Shown piece by piece: positions 50,682 to 60,043 of a DNA stretch of 64,000 nt. The notes under the pieces are model-generated. The model ran no database searches and was not told the DNA's origin. It saw nothing but the letters and a program-made list of their open reading frames with translations. The stretch spans positions 1 to 64,000 of the forward strand of contig CANIVF010000015.1 in the NCBI GenBank assembly GCA_947470895.1, given 5' to 3'. Made by a program: the position numbers and the translations under genes. Positions within the stretch are counted from its first letter, which is position 1; each line of letters starts with the position of its first letter. The DNA comes from Bacteroidota bacterium. GTDB lineage: Bacteria; Bacteroidota; Bacteroidia; Cytophagales; Cyclobacteriaceae.

Positions 50682-51734
50682 TTAATTCTTAATTGAAACA
50701 TTTGCTCCCTCAAAGAGATTGATGAGTCCATTGGTTATCACGATATCCCCTTCCTTTAATCCGGATTGAATAACAGCAATGCCTCCCCTCCTGTCCGCAA
50801 CCTTAATATTTTGAAGCATGGCTTTTCCCATGGCAACCACATACACCTGGGGCTGAATGTCGGAGCCCACAATGGTCGAGGCTGGAATAGTCAGGTGTTG
50901 AATCTCAGAGGCGTCTTTAATCAGAACCTTGCCGAACATCCCTGATTTTATTTTTAGATCGGATGTATTTTTTAAAAGGAATTGCACAGGAAAAGTATTT
51001 GCCGCATTTCCCTTACTTCCGATGAGTGAAATTTTTCCAGAAAGTGGAACAGATGGATATACATCCGCAATAATATTTACCGACTGTTTGGAATAAAATA
51101 GATTCAAATCACTTTCAGGAACATTGATCGTGAAACGAAGGGATGAAATGTCAGTTAATTGAAACAAAGGAACACCTGGTGCAGCAAATGAACCTGCCTC
51201 CGTCATCTTTAAGGTAACGATAGCATTAAAAGGTGCAACAACAATTGTTCTACTGATTTGCTCCAATAACGTATTGCGTTGAACCTGGGCAGATCTTAAT
51301 CCAAGTTGAGCCTTTTCCAATTGCACACCTTGAATGGCATCTGAAGCGGCTAAGATTGAATAACGTTTTACATCTGCTTCAAGACCTTCGATTTGTATCT
51401 CTATGGATTGAAGTTGCAATTTCAATAAGGTGTCATCCAATTTGATCAGTGTCTGTCCTTTCCTTACAGAGCTGCCTGCGTCTGCAAATACCTGTATGAT
51501 TTTGCCCTGAACATCTGCGCTTACTTTGGTTTCCCTATCGGGCTCAAAAATACCTGTGAAGGAATTTTGTTCCTTAGCAGCTTGATACTTTACCGTATCA
51601 GACTTTACCTCAATGGCTTGTTCCTTATTGTATGTGTAAATACGGTTTTGGGCAGTTTCCTTATTACTCTTTAAGCGTATGACTACAAGGGCGATCAATG
51701 CCAGAGGGATGATGATATACAAAAGTTTTTTCAT
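50682..51734 (-). CDS. RND efflux periplasmic adaptor subunit
   Basis: 350 aa; DVQGKIIQVFADAGSSVRKGQTLIKLDD, IVVAPFNAIVTLKMTEAGSFAAPGVPLFQLTD. Confidence 0.93.
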   Translation of the reverse strand: MKKLLYIIIPLALIALVVIRLKSNKETAQNRIYTYNKEQAIEVKSDTVKYQAAKEQNSFTGIFEPDRETKVSADVQGKIIQVFADAGSSVRKGQTLIKLDDTLLKLQLQSIEIQIEGLEADVKRYSILAASDAIQGVQLEKAQLGLRSAQVQRNTLLEQISRTIVVAPFNAIVTLKMTEAGSFAAPGVPLFQLTDISSLRFTINVPESDLNLFYSKQSVNIIADVYPSVPLSGKISLIGSKGNAANTFPVQFLLKNTSDLKIKSGMFGKVLIKDASEIQHLTIPASTIVGSDIQPQVYVVAMGKAMLQNIKVADRRGGIAVIQSGLKEGDIVITNGLINLFEGANVSIKN

Positions 51735-51739
51735 TTTGC

Positions 51740-53083
51740 TTATTTGTTTAATAGGTTGCCAGTTGTTTTTCTGAGATCTAAATCGGCTTTCAGGTAATCG
51801 ATGAGTGCCGTTAAATGATTCTGTTGGGTTTCACGTAACGTGTTATCGGCTAAAAGAACATCAGTAAGTGAAGTAAGTCCTTGCTTTTGTTGAAGCAGGG
51901 TTTGATCGTAAATAGATTGCGCTAGTGTCGTTTGCTTAAGCGTTGTGGCACCTGATCGTGTAGCTACCGATCTTTGTTGCCTCGCTGTTTCAATTGCCAG
52001 ATTAGTTTGTTCGGTCAGCAAGCTAAAATGAAGATCATTGTTTTTAAGTTCCAGCTTTTTTTGGTTTAACTTCCGGTTTGTAATTGTGCCGTTAAACAAT
52101 GAATAGGAAAGTTGAATGCCCGCGAAACTCACGGGATAGAATTTCAAAAATTCATTAGGTGCTTTATCATAACCAAAACCAGTTACTCCGTAGCTGCCGT
52201 AGAGTGAAAGAGAAGGCAGACGCAAATTCTTTAACAAACTTATTTCACTGTTCAAAAGAGCATTCTGCTTTGTGACAAGGCGCATATCCAGTGTGGAAGC
52301 CTGGGAATAGTCATCCATTGCTGAAAGAAGAATATCTTTCTCTACTTCAATGCTTTGATCCATACCCATGCCAATGGAAATTTTTAACGCATTGATTACT
52401 TGCGTGTATTTACTAAACACCTGCTCCCGTTGTGTTGTGAGTTGCTCCACCTGCAATTGCGTCTTGGAAACATCCGTGCCCCTTGCAAGAAGTTGTTCCT
52501 TGAGCAATTGAATGTTCTGCAAGAGCTTGTTTGCGTTGATTAGATTTTCATCGATGAACGTTACCTGGTAGTGCAGGATCTGGGCGTTGTAATAGAGGTT
52601 AGTGACTTCGTAAAGAACTTGTTCTTCACTTCTCCGGTGCTGCAAGTCGGTTAGTTCCGAGGCAATTTTTGCAGACTGAATGGCTCCGTACGCTTGAGGA
52701 TTATATAATGGAATGGAGAGTTGCAGGTTGGCATTTATGTTATGCGGAACACCAAATTGAATTTCTTTAAACACTCCTTCCGGCCCCCCGAAAGCGGATT
52801 GAGGCATGAACTGATAGGGCAGATTGATATAATACCTGTAATCCCCATTTATAACCAGCTTAGGAATAAGATTGGCTTTGGCCTCTTGCACTTTTTGCTG
52901 GCCAATCTCCATGTTGTTCCTGGCAATGAGCAGGCTCCTGTTTTTCTGTTGTGCAGAATCCATACATTGTTGTAAAGACCATACTTGAGCTTGAGTATCT
53001 ATGCTGAAAAGTAAGCCCGTCAGAAACAGAAGGAAAATAACAGATTTACATTTAACGAAGTGAGTGTTCACTAACTTATTCAT
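51740..53083 (-). CDS. TolC family outer membrane efflux protein
   Basis: Start assigned at MNKLVNTHFVKCKSVIFLLFLTGLLFSIDTQAQ; WSLQQCMDSAQQKNRSLLIARN..., IQLSYSLFNGTI. Confidence 0.92.
   Translation of the reverse strand: MNKLVNTHFVKCKSVIFLLFLTGLLFSIDTQAQVWSLQQCMDSAQQKNRSLLIARNNMEIGQQKVQEAKANLIPKLVINGDYRYYINLPYQFMPQSAFGGPEGVFKEIQFGVPHNINANLQLSIPLYNPQAYGAIQSAKIASELTDLQHRRSEEQVLYEVTNLYYNAQILHYQVTFIDENLINANKLLQNIQLLKEQLLARGTDVSKTQLQVEQLTTQREQVFSKYTQVINALKISIGMGMDQSIEVEKDILLSAMDDYSQASTLDMRLVTKQNALLNSEISLLKNLRLPSLSLYGSYGVTGFGYDKAPNEFLKFYPVSFAGIQLSYSLFNGTITNRKLNQKKLELKNNDLHFSLLTEQTNLAIETARQQRSVATRSGATTLKQTTLAQSIYDQTLLQQKQGLTSLTDVLLADNTLRETQQNHLTALIDYLKADLDLRKTTGNLLNK
53057..53076. promoter_or_regulatory. 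Imperfect TetR-type palindrome inside the 5' end of tolC (AGTGA-GTGT-TCACT core)
   Basis: GAAGTGAGTGTTCACTAAC resembles the perfect site GTTAGTGAATGTTCACTAAC at 54894. Confidence 0.35.
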
Positions 53084-53093
53084 ATAAATTTTT

Positions 53094-53378
53094 TTACTTG
53101 ATGAGCAGCAAGAGACTATCGCGATGAGCATTTAACCAATGCTTTACTTCGGGTGCGATGTTTACAAAATCACCAGGCAGGAGTTTCTCTACGATACCTT
53201 TTTCGTTTTCAAAAACCACCTCGCCACTAACACACACTAAAAAAGCAGGCACTTTGGTAATGTGTTCTTTTAATTGGGTATCTGCCAATAGTTGAATGGT
53301 TGTTCCGCCCTCATTGGAAGCAAATATTTTTTTCGTTTGCAGTGGCTTGTTGTCTGTAAATAAATCGATCAGGTTCAT
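53094..53378 (-). CDS. Small cupin-domain protein
   Basis: 94 aa; HITKVPAFLVCVSGEVVFENEKGIVEKLLPGDFVNIAPEVKHWLNA. Confidence 0.8.
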   Translation of the reverse strand: MNLIDLFTDNKPLQTKKIFASNEGGTTIQLLADTQLKEHITKVPAFLVCVSGEVVFENEKGIVEKLLPGDFVNIAPEVKHWLNAHRDSLLLLIK

Positions 53379-53424
53379 TTGAATTAGGTTTTATAATGGA
53401 ATATGATTTCTAATAATACGCTTA

Positions 53425-53823
53425 TCAATTTTGATTCTCTGGCATCTTTGAAATATACCGCCATGCTAGTATAGTATACGCAAAGGTTATCCCGATACGG
53501 AAGATCATAGCCTTCACAGTTTGTTCCTCGTAAATGCCGCCCGTATTAATATGCCATAATAATCCCGCAAAACTTAGCAGCAAAATACCCAGTGAGGTAC
53601 TGAGCAAACTTGTTGTCCATTTCTTTTGAAAGAAGAGGCCATAGGCTGAAATCAAATAAAGAAACGCACAGATAAAATTCGAGATGACAACAAACAAGAC
53701 ATAATTGCCCTCCTTCTCTCGTATACCTAAGAGATCAAAAATTACGGAGCCGCTCATGAATAATGTAATCAGCGCAAACACCACAAGTATCGTGGCCACT
53801 ACTTTTAGTATTACCGGTTTCAT
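53425..53823 (-). CDS. Hypothetical four-TM membrane protein
   Basis: 132 aa, several hydrophobic segments; 4-nt overlap with the TetR gene. Confidence 0.65.
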   Translation of the reverse strand: MKPVILKVVATILVVFALITLFMSGSVIFDLLGIREKEGNYVLFVVISNFICAFLYLISAYGLFFQKKWTTSLLSTSLGILLLSFAGLLWHINTGGIYEEQTVKAMIFRIGITFAYTILAWRYISKMPENQN

Positions 53824-54416
53824 AGAATTGGTTTTTTAAAATTAATCAGTGTAAGCAGGTTCGACATTAACTTGTTTCCTTTCAGTTTTAGATCAAAGGC
53901 ATACCCTGATAAACGCCATTGCAGCATGTGCAGGCGAAAACTGCCCATGATAATATGCACCAGGTCTTCAGCAGTTAACGTGTCGATGAATTGCTTTTGT
54001 TTCTGACCTTCCTGAATGATCTTCAACAAATGATTCCTCTTGGTTGACATAATCTGCAGGATGGCCTCATTGATTGTTTTACTTTCCTCTAACAAACCAT
54101 CTGAAAATATGGCAACCAGAAAGTGCGGGTTCTTTTTAAAAAACTCAAACTGGTTATTGAATACGGCTTTCAGTTTTTCATCCGGGCTATTGATATCTTT
54201 TACTGAATTTGACAGGCGCTCATCCATGTTCTTAGTGAGGTACTTTAGCATGGTCAACACAATTTCATGTTTGCCTTTGAAATGCCGATAGAGCGCAGAC
54301 TCGCTAAATCCCATTTTTGAAGCCAGATTTTTAGTCGTAAGTCCGGCAATGCCCGATTCCGTGAGAATTTCACCAGCCGCTTCGATTATCTCCAGTTGAC
54401 GTTCTTTGATTTCCAT
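53820..54416 (-). CDS. TetR/AcrR family transcriptional regulator
   Basis: 198 aa; ERQLEIIEAAGEILTESGIAGLTTKNLASKMGFSESALYRHFKGKHEIVLTML. Confidence 0.94.
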   Translation of the reverse strand: MEIKERQLEIIEAAGEILTESGIAGLTTKNLASKMGFSESALYRHFKGKHEIVLTMLKYLTKNMDERLSNSVKDINSPDEKLKAVFNNQFEFFKKNPHFLVAIFSDGLLEESKTINEAILQIMSTKRNHLLKIIQEGQKQKQFIDTLTAEDLVHIIMGSFRLHMLQWRLSGYAFDLKLKGNKLMSNLLTLINFKKPIL

Positions 54417-54475
54417 ATTGCTCTTTGCTTTAATTTCTCAGTTGTTGAGTTCGTGTCAGTTTAGGATTTCAAAAT

Positions 54476-54886
54476 TTATAAACTCTTTTTCATTTTAAGG
54501 AAAGAGATTCCGAGCCATAACACAGAGGAAGTAATGGCAATAGCACCAATCAGAACAAACAAAGGTGGGGCTCCAAAATAGATTTCAGCCAGAATTCCTA
54601 ACGGCATCAGTAATCTTGTTAACGCGAGCCAGGATATTGCTTTCACATTGGCTAAAACAGATTTAAAATGCAGAAGCAGATAGCCAATAAGAATGTTGAG
54701 AAAGGCAAAAAGATTGCCATGTACGTGTGCCAGCCGGCTTTCAAAATGTTTCCCTGTAGAATAGGAATTAATCCACTCCTCCTTTCCAGGTGCAAAATCC
54801 CGTAAATAAATAAGGAGAAAGCCGTAAAACATAAAAGCCCCTATGGTTAGGAAGCCGATTGCGATGTTATTTTTTCCGTTTGTCAT
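54476..54886 (-). CDS. Small membrane protein, resembling a fragment of heme-copper oxidase-type membrane domains
   Basis: 136 aa, ~4 TM; ESRLAHVHGNLFAFLNILIGYLLL. Confidence 0.6.
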   Translation of the reverse strand: MTNGKNNIAIGFLTIGAFMFYGFLLIYLRDFAPGKEEWINSYSTGKHFESRLAHVHGNLFAFLNILIGYLLLHFKSVLANVKAISWLALTRLLMPLGILAEIYFGAPPLFVLIGAIAITSSVLWLGISFLKMKKSL

Positions 54887-54893
54887 AATGCAA

Positions 54894-54913
54894 GTTAGTG
54901 AATGTTCACTAAC
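54894..54913. promoter_or_regulatory. TetR-type operator GTTAGTGAA-TG-TTCACTAAC
   Basis: Perfect 9+2+9 palindrome, 8 nt upstream of the ATG at 54886. Confidence 0.6.
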
Positions 54914-55027
54914 ATATACGCCTAATATGAAAAATAGGTTCCTTAAAGTGTTAGAAAGTTCTGGATTTTACCCTTTCATCCAACTTATGCTTGAAAAAAA
55001 TAAACTGGGATGCTCGAAGCGAATTGA

Positions 55028-55540
55028 TTATTTGTTAGGTTCAGAATGGTTTTGTTCTTGAAATTTTTTCCGTTCTTCTCTCCAACCTTCTGAGCTTAAG
55101 TCGTTATCATAAATATAGGCGGCTATCTTACTCACGTCCTCTTCTTTGAAACCTGATTTAGGCATAAGGCCAAAGTTGCGCACCGCCCCCGGCATAATGG
55201 AAGCTCCTTGTGTAGGATTGAGAGCGTAGGAAGTTACTTTTGATACAAATTCATTCTTACTAATATCACTTCTGTAATAATGTTCTCGTACTTTAAACAT
55301 TGGTGGAGCCAGTCGTGGGGCGCTTCCGTAATCAGGACTGTGGCAGGTAAAACATAAAGATACCATGAGCTCAAGTGCATTAGTCTGCTCAAATGAAAGA
55401 TCAGATTTTACATTACGGTCAACAGAACTGACATAAACATTTTCAGATTGTTGATTAGCATCAGGTTTTCTTTTATTTGTTGTACACGCGACAGAAAAAA
55501 GAAAGACAAAAATTACAATTATGGTAAACAGATTTTTCAC
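55028..55540 (-). CDS. c-type cytochrome lipoprotein
   Basis: 170 aa; lipobox-like FLFSVACTTN, heme site SLCFTCHSPDYG, distal Met region (GLMPKSGFKEEDVSKIAAYI). Confidence 0.85.
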   Translation of the reverse strand: MKNLFTIIVIFVFLFSVACTTNKRKPDANQQSENVYVSSVDRNVKSDLSFEQTNALELMVSLCFTCHSPDYGSAPRLAPPMFKVREHYYRSDISKNEFVSKVTSYALNPTQGASIMPGAVRNFGLMPKSGFKEEDVSKIAAYIYDNDLSSEGWREERKKFQEQNHSEPNK

Positions 55541-55760
55541 ATTAAGGGATAACAGATGGTAGATGATACAATATCCTTAAATCTGAATTGAATTCTTACA
55601 ATCGAAAATACTCTATATCAATGACAAAGCATTGCGGAATTTAGTTCGAGCTTTCGATCAAATAGTTTAAAAAAACTACTTTTAAATGCCTCATATTCAA
55701 GTTTCGCAAGGTAAGGGTGTGCTGAGTAACATGCCAAAACAGGTATCAATAAATGGATAC

Positions 55761-56822
55761 TTAACGTGCTTTTACATCATGTTGCTCACGAATCACGAGC
55801 ACGACCAGCGTAATAAAATATAAGAGTATACCTGATCCAGAAAGAATTCCACTTAGTTTACGCCATCCTATATTAAAGAATGAATCGGCTATAAGCCTCA
55901 TTAACAGTGAACCTTGCACGAGAAAAAGCCAGCCATACAAAACAGGATGAAAGGGTTTGCTGGTAATACCTAAAACACCTGGTAAAATGATCGGTCCGTG
56001 AGCAAATATCATGGCAAAAGTGTAGCCTATAAAAAAACTATGTACGAGTATGTCGTAGGAATATGCTGTGTCAGGCATAAATACTAATAATATACCATTG
56101 ACCATCAACCAGCCATTGGCAATCAGCAGCGAGATTGATGAAAATCTGGTAAGGCCCTTCTTTTTTAATCCGATACGCATGACATCATGCTTTAACATCC
56201 ACACCGCAATACCAATCATGGAGGAAGCAGAAAGATACTTTCCCATACCATGAAATGGAATCAGCAAACCCAAAAGAAATAATACCAGAAAACTTAACAA
56301 CAAGTACTTCGCGTTGGCTGAAACCGGTAAAAACTTGGATAGCTCAATTCGTTCGGCTGTTATGGTAAAAAGCAAAAATCCCATCCACCAAGGAAAGGAG
56401 GCTGGATAAAACTGTGTTCGGGTCAACATCGCACTTCCAACAATTAAGCAACCTGCACCTAACAGCATCAAGACAATAGAGAGATCACGTGGATGAAGAT
56501 ATAAATAGTAAGCATGAATAATGAACAGACCTACACTTCCTGCAATCAGAAAAAAAAGACCTGTATGATAATATCCGGGTACCGTCATCAACAAACTCAA
56601 TGCGCTGATAACAGGCACCACCAAAGCAATGTTCCTCTTTAATGGAATAGCTTTCTCAAGAGCAATTAATGTGGCCAGAAATCCACCCACCATGATGGCT
56701 CCATGATGCACCGCGATTGGTGTGACAGGCAAATCCCACCCCAATCGAATCAATCCTGCCCAAATGCCAGCAATCAGATTCAAGACAGCCGCCAACATAA
56801 ATGGTATTCGCCAATAGGACAT
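55761..56822 (-). CDS. Multi-TM membrane protein, NnrS-like, nos cluster-associated
   Basis: 353 aa, ~11-12 TM; His-rich helices (TPIAVHHGAIMVGGFLATLIALEKAI; ILVHSFFIGYTFAMIFAHGPIILPGVLG). Confidence 0.6.
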   Translation of the reverse strand: MSYWRIPFMLAAVLNLIAGIWAGLIRLGWDLPVTPIAVHHGAIMVGGFLATLIALEKAIPLKRNIALVVPVISALSLLMTVPGYYHTGLFFLIAGSVGLFIIHAYYLYLHPRDLSIVLMLLGAGCLIVGSAMLTRTQFYPASFPWWMGFLLFTITAERIELSKFLPVSANAKYLLLSFLVLFLLGLLIPFHGMGKYLSASSMIGIAVWMLKHDVMRIGLKKKGLTRFSSISLLIANGWLMVNGILLVFMPDTAYSYDILVHSFFIGYTFAMIFAHGPIILPGVLGITSKPFHPVLYGWLFLVQGSLLMRLIADSFFNIGWRKLSGILSGSGILLYFITLVVLVIREQHDVKAR

Positions 56823-56849
56823 ACGGAGTGATTAAAGTATACAATCCAA

Positions 56850-57617
56850 CTACAAATCTTTCTTATGAAATATTCTCAACGCGATATAAATAGGAATAAT
56901 GGCCCAGAGAAAAAGTATGGAGGATGAAAACAACACGCCCATATTGCTGCCAAAGAAATTTTTATAGAACGCTCCGGTGTATCCCATCAAAGCTGATATA
57001 TCAAGTTGCAATAGCATGATGATACGTGCCAGGTCAACCGGATTAAAGGCGATGAGCGTTAAGGTTACTTTCTCAAGGGGATAATCGCTAAAGGTGTAGA
57101 TGATCCACAGAACGAAACCATCATAAATCAATGAAAAATAAAACCAGAAGAGGAGTGCAATACCAATCGCTTTAGATTTATCGCGAGTAAGCACGGAAGA
57201 CAGAAAAGCAAGGGAAACAAAAACCAGCGTAAGGAAAACACCTATTACTAAAAGTGAAATCACGTTTTGACCTGCACTAAACATAATAAAGGGAATACCG
57301 ACTCCTATTAAATAGGCCATACACAAAGAAGATGCAACAGCCAGGTATTCGCTCAGGAATATTACCTTTCGATTGATCGGTTGGGCGAGCATCAATTCTA
57401 TAAATTCATAAGAACTAAAAAAATGAATCGTTGTGAACACCACACTTACCAAAGGCACTACCATCAATACGATATTTAGTAAACTCAATACTATTTTACC
57501 AAAATCACTATCGAGTTGAAAGAGAGCAAACGTGCTTAGCAATAAAAACCCGGTATAAAAAAGAATAAAGCGGGTTCTTAAAATGTCATTGAAAATATAT
57601 CGGATTACGCGTGTCAT
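56850..57617 (-). CDS. nosY: ABC transporter permease NosY-like
   Basis: 255 aa, 6 TM; FSSYEFIELMLAQPINRKVIFLSEYLA; adjacent to the ATPase and NosD. Confidence 0.85.
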   Translation of the reverse strand: MTRVIRYIFNDILRTRFILFYTGFLLLSTFALFQLDSDFGKIVLSLLNIVLMVVPLVSVVFTTIHFFSSYEFIELMLAQPINRKVIFLSEYLAVASSLCMAYLIGVGIPFIMFSAGQNVISLLVIGVFLTLVFVSLAFLSSVLTRDKSKAIGIALLFWFYFSLIYDGFVLWIIYTFSDYPLEKVTLTLIAFNPVDLARIIMLLQLDISALMGYTGAFYKNFFGSNMGVLFSSSILFLWAIIPIYIALRIFHKKDL

Positions 57618-58348
57618 AGATGTTCGGTAATGGAGTTCAATAATTCCTTTTGCTTTATCAGGGTGGTCACCGCCTTATTCAATCTTGTTTCATGGGTTTC
57701 TTCTTTCAACGCCTCAATGGAATTATTATACTGTACTTTCCCTTCAAAAATATAAACCATCTCGGTGGATAGTTCATCCAGGTCGCTGAGTATGTGGGAA
57801 GTAATAATGATCAGTTTACCAACGCGTCTTTCGTGCAATATTTTTTCTTTCAGAATTTCTACTGAAACAGGATCGAGGCCAGCGGTTGGCTCATCCAGAA
57901 TAAGTACTGGCGCATGGAACAGGAAAGCAAGAGAAGCACTTACTTTTTGTCGGGTGCCTCCCGAAAGTGTGTGCATCCGCTTATCGTAAATCTTATAGAG
58001 TTTAAAATCATCAATCAACTCTTCGTCCACCGTCTTCACTTCCTTGCGGATATTCTTCATCATATCGATCAACTCACCTATGCGCATGTTTTCAGGATAC
58101 CTGCCGATCTGAGGCATGTATCCGATCTGCTCGCGATACTTCCACTCATTAGCAATATCTTTTCCGTTGAATTGAATCAAACCGGAAGAAGGCCGTACCG
58201 TACCCAATACACTTTTAATAAGCGTGGTTTTACCAGAACCATTGGGGCCTACGAGTGCATAGCTCTTGCCTGCGCTTAAATTCAGGTTTACCTGATCAAG
58301 TACAGTGAGCTTGCCAAATTTTTTACACAATTCATTTATTAAAATCAT
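57614..58348 (-). CDS. nosF: ABC transporter ATP-binding protein NosF-like
   Basis: 244 aa; VGPNGSGKTTLIKSVLG, LSGGTRQKVSASLAFLF, LILDEPTAGLDPVSVEILK. Confidence 0.92.
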   Translation of the reverse strand: MILINELCKKFGKLTVLDQVNLNLSAGKSYALVGPNGSGKTTLIKSVLGTVRPSSGLIQFNGKDIANEWKYREQIGYMPQIGRYPENMRIGELIDMMKNIRKEVKTVDEELIDDFKLYKIYDKRMHTLSGGTRQKVSASLAFLFHAPVLILDEPTAGLDPVSVEILKEKILHERRVGKLIIITSHILSDLDELSTEMVYIFEGKVQYNNSIEALKEETHETRLNKAVTTLIKQKELLNSITEHL

Positions 58349-59579
58349 ACGCTTTCATGGAAGGCAAGTTGTCTTTCAAATTTTCCGGAGTGATTACCGG
58401 AATCGCTTTCTCAGCGCGATCCAATAAGAACACAAGGAAACTGCGCCACAGCAACACGGCTGTTGGCATTCTTTCTACAATCATTCCATACATGCTGATG
58501 GGCCTATAGGGTACATCACCAACCTGATCCCGGTTAAGGTCATATCCTTCATAGCGATCCCAATAATTGCTCTCAATTTTGTTTAACACTAAACTACCAT
58601 TGGTAACGAGATCGAATGTGTTCTGTTGAAAATTATTTCGCTCAATCACATTATCATCACAGCTGGCCTGCAGCTTGAAAGCATATCCGTTTTTGGTAAA
58701 TTCATTCTCTCTGAACTGAATACGGCTACCCCCTTCCAAATGAATGCCTACAGAATTTTCGACAAATTCGTTACCTGTTACAAAGCTGTCGCTGATATCT
58801 TTCAGAAGAAGTCCATAAGAGGAAGATCCCCAGTTATGAATAAAATGATTGTTGATCATCTTCACCCCTTTCGTGTACATGACGGCTACACCCGCACCAT
58901 TATTGATGAAGGTATTATCGCGGTATTCATCATTATGTGAAAACATGAAATGAAGACCGTACCGCATATTGCCTTCACTGTAATTATTTGTAATCAAAGA
59001 GTTCGTTACGAATTCAAAATAGATACCATCCCGGTGGCCTTTGATCTTATTCTCATTGATGGTGATGTGATGACACTTCCATAGGTGAATACCATTCCCA
59101 ATCTGATGTTCTGCTTCAGCCTCCGATGTTAACTCATTGTTTTCTATCCAGATGTGTGAAGAGTTGGCGAGGTAAATACCAAAAAAGGTATTTTCAAATT
59201 GATTGTTAAGGATATGAAGATTTTCAGAATCAAGAATTTTTATAGCAGCTTTATCCTCAATACTACCGGTGCCCGTATTAATGAACTTTAATCCTTTGAT
59301 GACAGCGTTTTTGGTGTGGACCGTTAATGTTTCATATTCATTCTCCCCATCTAAAACGGGATAACCTTCACCCATCAGCACAATTGCTTTCTGCAATATG
59401 ATATTGCCTTCCCGATAGATACCGGCACGAACCAGAATAGTATCACCCGATTGAGCCATGGCAATGGCTTGCTTGATTTGACTCACAGACTCAGCAGAAC
59501 CTACACGAATTGTTTTGCCCTGTGAATTCAGAGCAGACAAAACGATAGTGATTAAAAAAAATAATTGTGCTTTTTTCAT
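58332..59579 (-). CDS. nosD: NosD periplasmic copper-insertion protein
   Basis: 415 aa beta-helix repeat protein with signal peptide; NYWDRYEGYDLNRDQVGDVPYRP. Confidence 0.93.
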   Translation of the reverse strand: MKKAQLFFLITIVLSALNSQGKTIRVGSAESVSQIKQAIAMAQSGDTILVRAGIYREGNIILQKAIVLMGEGYPVLDGENEYETLTVHTKNAVIKGLKFINTGTGSIEDKAAIKILDSENLHILNNQFENTFFGIYLANSSHIWIENNELTSEAEAEHQIGNGIHLWKCHHITINENKIKGHRDGIYFEFVTNSLITNNYSEGNMRYGLHFMFSHNDEYRDNTFINNGAGVAVMYTKGVKMINNHFIHNWGSSSYGLLLKDISDSFVTGNEFVENSVGIHLEGGSRIQFRENEFTKNGYAFKLQASCDDNVIERNNFQQNTFDLVTNGSLVLNKIESNYWDRYEGYDLNRDQVGDVPYRPISMYGMIVERMPTAVLLWRSFLVFLLDRAEKAIPVITPENLKDNLPSMKAYDFNK

Positions 59580-59611
59580 TTTGAGTGGCGCTTCAAAATT
59601 GAAAACGAATA

Positions 59612-60043
59612 CTACTTAAACTGGGTATTGGTTTCGCCCCAACTCATCAATATGGCTTTCCATTCTTTTTTATACAGTGAATATTCTTCTTCAGTCGCAA
59701 AGGCAGCAATTCCGCTGGCCATCGGGCTTCTGATTAACTCCGACTTTAAATACCAGGAATTGGTGGCATCCATGAATTGAGTCGGTTGAGCAAAATTGAT
59801 TACGAGCAAATGCGCAATGTCTCCTTGTGATTCAAAATCGGAATGATAAAATCCCAACATACAGTTGACATCATCAAACTTATATACCTTTCCTTTTTTG
59901 GTAACAACCTCGGCCCCAAATTTTGGATCCATTAAAGTCATCTTGCAGGTATAACAAATATCTTTTCCATAAACCAATGGCTCCGGCTCAACGGTACATC
60001 CATATGCCAAGGCAGCAAGCAGTATGATTAAGGTTACTCTCAT
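59612..60043 (-). CDS. nosL: NosL copper chaperone lipoprotein
   Basis: 143 aa; lipobox LAYGCTVEP, DICYTCKMTLMDPKFGAEVVTKKGKVYKFDD, SPMASGIAAFATEEEY. Confidence 0.93.
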   Translation of the reverse strand: MRVTLIILLAALAYGCTVEPEPLVYGKDICYTCKMTLMDPKFGAEVVTKKGKVYKFDDVNCMLGFYHSDFESQGDIAHLLVINFAQPTQFMDATNSWYLKSELIRSPMASGIAAFATEEEYSLYKKEWKAILMSWGETNTQFK

